Positions 61,044-64,000 of a DNA stretch of 64,000 nt are shown piece after piece; the first letter of the stretch is position 1, and each line of letters begins with the position of its first letter. Source of the DNA: an uncultured Kangiella sp. Its GTDB lineage: Bacteria; Pseudomonadota; Gammaproteobacteria; Enterobacterales; Kangiellaceae. The stretch spans positions 124,001 to 188,000 of the forward strand of contig CANNCW010000002.1 in the NCBI GenBank assembly GCA_947503345.1, read 5' to 3'. Both the position numbers and the translations under genes were made by a program. The notes below the pieces were generated by a model. It was not told the DNA's origin and ran no database searches. It worked only from the letters and a program-made list of their open reading frames with translations.

Positions 61044-61562
61044 ATGAAACAAATTATGACGATTGTATTAATAGTAGCATCTATTTTATCCATATCTGCT
61101 TGTGGAACTGCTCCAAAATCAAGAGCACACTTCAAAGAGCTTATGATGGAAGGATCTGGAGTAGGTCCATGGAAACGAATGACATTTAGTAAAACAATTC
61201 AACAATCTTTTAACAAAGCCTTCGGTCTAATTAATAAAAAACTACAAAGCTGTGTTCCCGAAGGTTATCAAACAGTTAGAATGAGTGGTGGAAACATCAG
61301 CTCTCAATCGGTAAATAACAATAGTCGAATTGAAAGAGTGAGCGCTGGTAAGGCGGAAATAACAGTACAACAATTTCATAGCGGTACTGTTATGCAGTCA
61401 GAAGGAGGCTTTTATTTGTTAGCTGCTGATATGGCTAAAATTAGCAATAGTTCTATAAAAATTGACTTTTTTGTATCTAAACATTATTTAAGCGTGGCTG
61501 ATGCTATCGAGAACTGGGCGAATGGCAGTGAAAAATGTCATGGAATTGGAGGAAACCCGTAA
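61044..61562 (+). CDS. Lipoprotein, unknown
   Basis: The 172-residue product has a lipoprotein signal MKQIMTIVLIVASILSISAC (lipobox ISAC, Cys20) and a beta-rich mature part with two more Cys (LQSCVPEGYQTVR and NGSEKCHGIGG, likely a disulfide). The AAAGGA site is 7 nt upstream of the ATG. No family recognised. It is followed by a long non-coding stretch with a weak hairpin (AGCCCAGC / GCTGGGCT at 61613 and 61653). Confidence 0.7.
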   Translation: MKQIMTIVLIVASILSISACGTAPKSRAHFKELMMEGSGVGPWKRMTFSKTIQQSFNKAFGLINKKLQSCVPEGYQTVRMSGGNISSQSVNNNSRIERVSAGKAEITVQQFHSGTVMQSEGGFYLLAADMAKISNSSIKIDFFVSKHYLSVADAIENWANGSEKCHGIGGNP

Positions 61563-62209
61563 GAATTGTCTAATTAAGTCGAAATTCGCAGGAAGTATTA
61601 ACAGCTTTGGCCAGCCCAGCTAAGATTACGTAACTCATAAAAAAATTAAATGGCTGGGCTCATTAATAGACAACAAAATCAATCGTAGAATGAATCATTC
61701 GTCACTATACTTCTCTCCTGAGGACTTCTGAAGATACAGATCATTTCTTAACTAGGTTTGTATATTCTTAAGCCGTAGGGAATATGACAGCTTGTAGAAA
61801 GGGCTAACCCACATTGCTAGACAAAGATTTCAATCATTGTTTAAGTATCTCTTAAAGTAGATTAGTTCAGGTGTCTATCTTCATATGTAAGCTTTAACTT
61901 AACTTGTAAGAGGATATTGAAAGAACATATTTTATGAGTGTCCGCTTTGTAATGAAAGCGGACAAAAGTCCATCTATGTGGATAAGCCAAACCTCAAAAC
62001 CATTAAAATAATTAATCCTTACATTTCACACCATTAGTCCACCTAACCCAAGCTTACGTTAACGTAAATGACACTATACTTTTGGCACAAAATTGCGTAG
62101 AATCGCGCCCGAAATTGAATCTATTTGAATTTAGGGGTTAGTTTAAATTCAGCTTGTAACTTGCTGATTATCAATAGTTTTCCCCTCTTACTTTAAGGAG
62201 AGTGTAGCC
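61563..62209. other. 647-nt non-coding stretch upstream of the E1 genes
   Basis: No credible gene was found on either strand. Contents seen: inverted repeat AGCCCAGC/GCTGGGCT (61613-61620 and 61653-61660); a perfect 9-bp hairpin GTCCGCTTT/AAAGCGGAC with 6-nt loop (61941-61964) and no T-run; a 14-bp palindrome at 62054; TATACT at 62075-62080 and TAGAAT at 62098-62103 with a GC-rich discriminator as candidate -10 boxes; and a leader of about 100 nt before the TTG start at 62210. It may hold a decayed gene or an untranslated leader. Confidence 0.5.
62054..62067. promoter_or_regulatory. Perfect palindrome TTACGTTAACGTAA upstream of the E1 operon (LiuR-like)
   Basis: A perfect 14-bp palindrome lies 143 nt upstream of the E1 alpha start and just ahead of the candidate promoter boxes. 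From memory it resembles the ACGT-N2-ACGT operators described for MerR-family LiuR, which controls branched-chain amino acid breakdown in gammaproteobacteria. The match is from recall, not a search. Confidence 0.45.
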
Positions 62210-63292
62210 TTGACGACTACAACTGTTGCTTCTTTCGAAATTAAGCATCATCAGTATCTAGATGCTGATGGTAAGCCTACTCAAGAATTACCTGCATTTG
62301 CCAAAGATATGGATAAGATGCGTTCACTTTACCGCGATATGGCTTTGTTGCGCGCTTTTGATGCGAAAACTTATGCCTTACAACGTACTGGTAAAATGGG
62401 AACCTACCCTGCTTCTTTAGGTCAAGAAGCGATTGGTATTGGTTATGGCGACTGCCTAACTGCTGACGACGTTATTGTCCCTTACTACCGTTCTACCGGT
62501 GGTTTGTTAAAGCACGGCGTTACCATGAAAGAAATCTTGCAATATTGGGGCGGCGATGAAGGCGGTTCTGATTATTCGGTGGCAAAAGAAGACTTCCCTA
62601 TCTGTGTACCAATCGGTAACCAAATCGTTCACGCTTCAGGTGTTGCCAAAGCGATTCAGATCCGCAAGCAAAAGCGTGCGGTCGTAACGGAAATTGGTGA
62701 AGGTGGTACTTCTGAGGGTGACTTCTACGAAGGTATTAACGTTGCTGGCGTTTGGAATCTTGGTGTGGTGTTTATGGTAAACAACAACCAATGGGCTATT
62801 TCAGTTCCTTCAGAAATCCAAACTGCTTGTGAAACTTATGCACAAAAAGCTATTGCTGCGGGTATCGAAGGTATTCAAGTAGACGGTAACGACATTATTG
62901 CAGTTCGCCAAGTCGCTGAATACGCTATTGAGAAAGCACGTAATGGCGGTGGCCCAACGGTTATTGAGTCTGTGACTTACCGTTTGTGTGATCACACCAC
63001 TGCAGATGACGCTTCTCGTTATGACAATAAAGACGTTAAAGATGAAGCTTGGAAAAATGAGCCTATGGTTCGTTTACGCAAATATTTAGAAGCCAATAAA
63101 GCTTGGTCTGATAAAGACGAAGAAGCCATGAATGCTGAAAACGCGAAGAAGGTTGAAGCGGCTGTTGAAGAATATATGGCGATTCCTAAGCCAGGTCCTG
63201 AATTGATGTTTGATCATTTATTTGAAGAGCTTCCAGAAATGACAAAACCACAACGCGAAGAAGCAATTCGCCGGGCTGGAGGTAACAAATAA
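62210..63292 (+). CDS. 2-oxo acid dehydrogenase E1 alpha subunit (pyruvate or branched-chain type)
   Basis: The TTG start at 62210 follows AAGGAG by 9 nt; no earlier ATG exists. The 360-residue thiamin diphosphate subunit has KMGTYPASLGQEAIGIGYGD, the ThDP motif EIGEGGTSEGDFYEGINVAG with VVFMVNNNQWAISVP, and TYRLCDHTTADDASRY (phosphorylation-loop-like region). It decarboxylates a 2-oxo acid, passing the acyl group to E2. Pyruvate (PdhA type) or branched-chain 2-oxo acids (BkdA1) are both possible; the LiuR-like site favours branched-chain. It overlaps the E1 beta start by 1 nt. Confidence 0.9.
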   Translation: MTTTTVASFEIKHHQYLDADGKPTQELPAFAKDMDKMRSLYRDMALLRAFDAKTYALQRTGKMGTYPASLGQEAIGIGYGDCLTADDVIVPYYRSTGGLLKHGVTMKEILQYWGGDEGGSDYSVAKEDFPICVPIGNQIVHASGVAKAIQIRKQKRAVVTEIGEGGTSEGDFYEGINVAGVWNLGVVFMVNNNQWAISVPSEIQTACETYAQKAIAAGIEGIQVDGNDIIAVRQVAEYAIEKARNGGGPTVIESVTYRLCDHTTADDASRYDNKDVKDEAWKNEPMVRLRKYLEANKAWSDKDEEAMNAENAKKVEAAVEEYMAIPKPGPELMFDHLFEELPEMTKPQREEAIRRAGGNK

Positions 63293-64000
63293 TGGCTGCT
63301 ATTACTTTAATTGAAGCCGTTACGGCTGCCCTAGCTCACGAATTAGAGCATGATAAAGAAGTTATTTTATTCGGCGAAGACGTTGGTAAAAACGGCGGTG
63401 TATTCCGCGCAACTGACGGCCTTCAAGCGACTTATGGCGAAGAAAGAGTTATCGATACGCCGTTAGCAGAGTCTATGATTGCTGGTTTGGCGGTTGGTAT
63501 GGCCGCGCAAGGTATGAAGCCAGTTGCTGAAATGCAGTTTATGGGCTTTATCTTCCCTGCAATGGAGCATATCGTGACTCAAGTAGCACGTATGCGGAAT
63601 CGTACTCGTGGTCGTTTAACCATGCCAATGGTTATTCGCGCACCTTATGGTGGCGGCATCCACGCTCCTGAGCACCACTCAGAATCAACTGAAGCTTTAT
63701 TTGCTCATATCCCAGGTTTGAAAGTAGTTATCCCATCAAACCCTAGTCGTGCTTATGGCTTAATGTTGGCAGCGATTCGTGATCCTGATCCAGTAATCTT
63801 CTTAGAGCCAAAGCGTGTTTACCGAATCGTAAAACACGAAGTTGAAGATAATGGCGAAGAGTATCCATTAGAAGCTTGTTTCGTTGACCGCGAAGGTAAA
63901 GACATCACCCTAATTTCTTGGGGCGCTATGATGCATGAAACTTTAATCGCAGCTGAAAAGTTAGCGGCTGAAGGTATTGATGCTGAAGTGATTGATGTTG
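63292..64000 (+). CDS. 2-oxo acid dehydrogenase E1 beta subunit, truncated by window end
   Basis: From the ATG at 63292 (sharing the last A of the E1 alpha stop) an open frame runs to the window end, 236 codons with no stop. It reads ITLIEAVTAALAHELEHDKE, VILFGEDVGKNGGVFRATDG, DTPLAESMIAGLAVGMAAQG, and HIVTQVARMRNRTRGRLTMP, the standard ThDP-binding beta subunit with Glu of the LFGEDVG and RAPYGGGIHAPEHHSES motifs. Partner of E1 alpha; E2 and possibly E3 are expected just beyond the window. Confidence 0.92.
   Translation, partial: MAAITLIEAVTAALAHELEHDKEVILFGEDVGKNGGVFRATDGLQATYGEERVIDTPLAESMIAGLAVGMAAQGMKPVAEMQFMGFIFPAMEHIVTQVARMRNRTRGRLTMPMVIRAPYGGGIHAPEHHSESTEALFAHIPGLKVVIPSNPSRAYGLMLAAIRDPDPVIFLEPKRVYRIVKHEVEDNGEEYPLEACFVDREGKDITLISWGAMMHETLIAAEKLAAEGIDAEVIDV

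Noticed and set aside
62083-62096. Sigma-54-like TGGCAC followed by TTGC upstream of the E1 operon
   Set aside because: The spacer is 4 nt, giving 11 nt between GG and GC instead of 12; one base short is normally inactive, and -10-like boxes lie next to it.
1-64000. CRISPR arrays, insertion sequences, prophage or integrase genes
   Set aside because: No regularly spaced direct repeats, transposase, integrase or phage structural genes were seen on either strand.
62210-64000. Classical AceE-type single-chain pyruvate dehydrogenase
   Set aside because: The E1 is split into alpha and beta genes of about 360 and more than 236 residues, unlike the ~890-residue AceE.

Overview
The window is an AT-rich (about 38-40% GC by eye), gene-dense bacterial chromosome segment. 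The gene content is that of a gammaproteobacterium: divergent ppsA/ppsR, the cmoA-cmoB pair, rluA, yggN, yqhA and yegP relatives, pepN, acpH, and an asd-fimV-truA-accD-folC-dedD(SPOR)-cvpA-purF block like that of Pseudomonas and many marine gammaproteobacteria. Low GC, many secreted peptidases and lipoproteins, and a branched-chain/pyruvate-type two-subunit E1 dehydrogenase suggest a proteolytic marine heterotroph, perhaps a relative of Kangiella/Aliikangiella. That placement is inference. No phage, insertion sequence, CRISPR array or obvious genomic island was seen.

Layout. 1-6.7 kb (minus strand): start of an OmpR-type response regulator with a PepSY partner, a glycine-zipper surface protein, a GlsB-type membrane protein, an acyl-CoA synthetase, a GNAT enzyme, an 11-mer-repeat lipoprotein and ppsA, which is divergent from its regulator ppsR (6.9 kb). 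8-12 kb: astE, an M23 peptidase, and a three-gene rmuC operon led by a ribbon-helix-helix protein, then tRNA-Glu with a near-perfect promoter. 12-20 kb: unknown envelope proteins, methionine gamma-lyase with its Lrp-type regulator, an esterase and an S9 peptidase. 20.4 kb: a candidate small RNA. 20.6-26 kb: cmoA-cmoB-rluA, tRNA-Arg, YqhA, YegP, and a 23-residue-repeat peptidoglycan-binding lipoprotein. 26-32 kb: AhpD-like protein, a lipoprotein M1 aminopeptidase, a cyanophycinase-like protein lacking its nucleophile, gltX, tRNA-Val.

33-42 kb holds the most distinctive unit: an FAD-linked oxidase plus a ZIP-like metal transporter, then a membrane histidine kinase and an NtrC-type regulator transcribed from a sigma-54 promoter, followed by a secreted protein of unknown function with a nearly identical sigma-54 promoter. 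This looks like a self-contained, autoregulated sigma-54 signalling circuit. Next to it is a 1,100-residue propeller/Y_Y_Y receptor whose GGDEF domain has lost its signature.

42-52 kb is the conserved purF-to-asd block, in which trpF is missing from its usual place between truA and accD. 52-60 kb: zinc-ribbon membrane protein, pepN next to a TPR-methyltransferase fusion, a small ORF with a C15-like peptidase whose catalytic Cys is replaced by Ser, a thioesterase, acpH, and a CPBP membrane protease divergent from a MarR-type regulator across a perfect 14-bp palindrome. 61-64 kb: a lipoprotein, a 650-nt non-coding stretch ending in another perfect 14-bp palindrome, and the E1 alpha/beta genes of a 2-oxo acid dehydrogenase complex (beta truncated by the window end).

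Functional themes are peptide and amino-acid breakdown (M1, S9, M23, PepN, AstE, methionine gamma-lyase, 2-oxo acid dehydrogenase), gluconeogenesis (PpsA/PpsR), envelope lipoproteins and tRNA modification.
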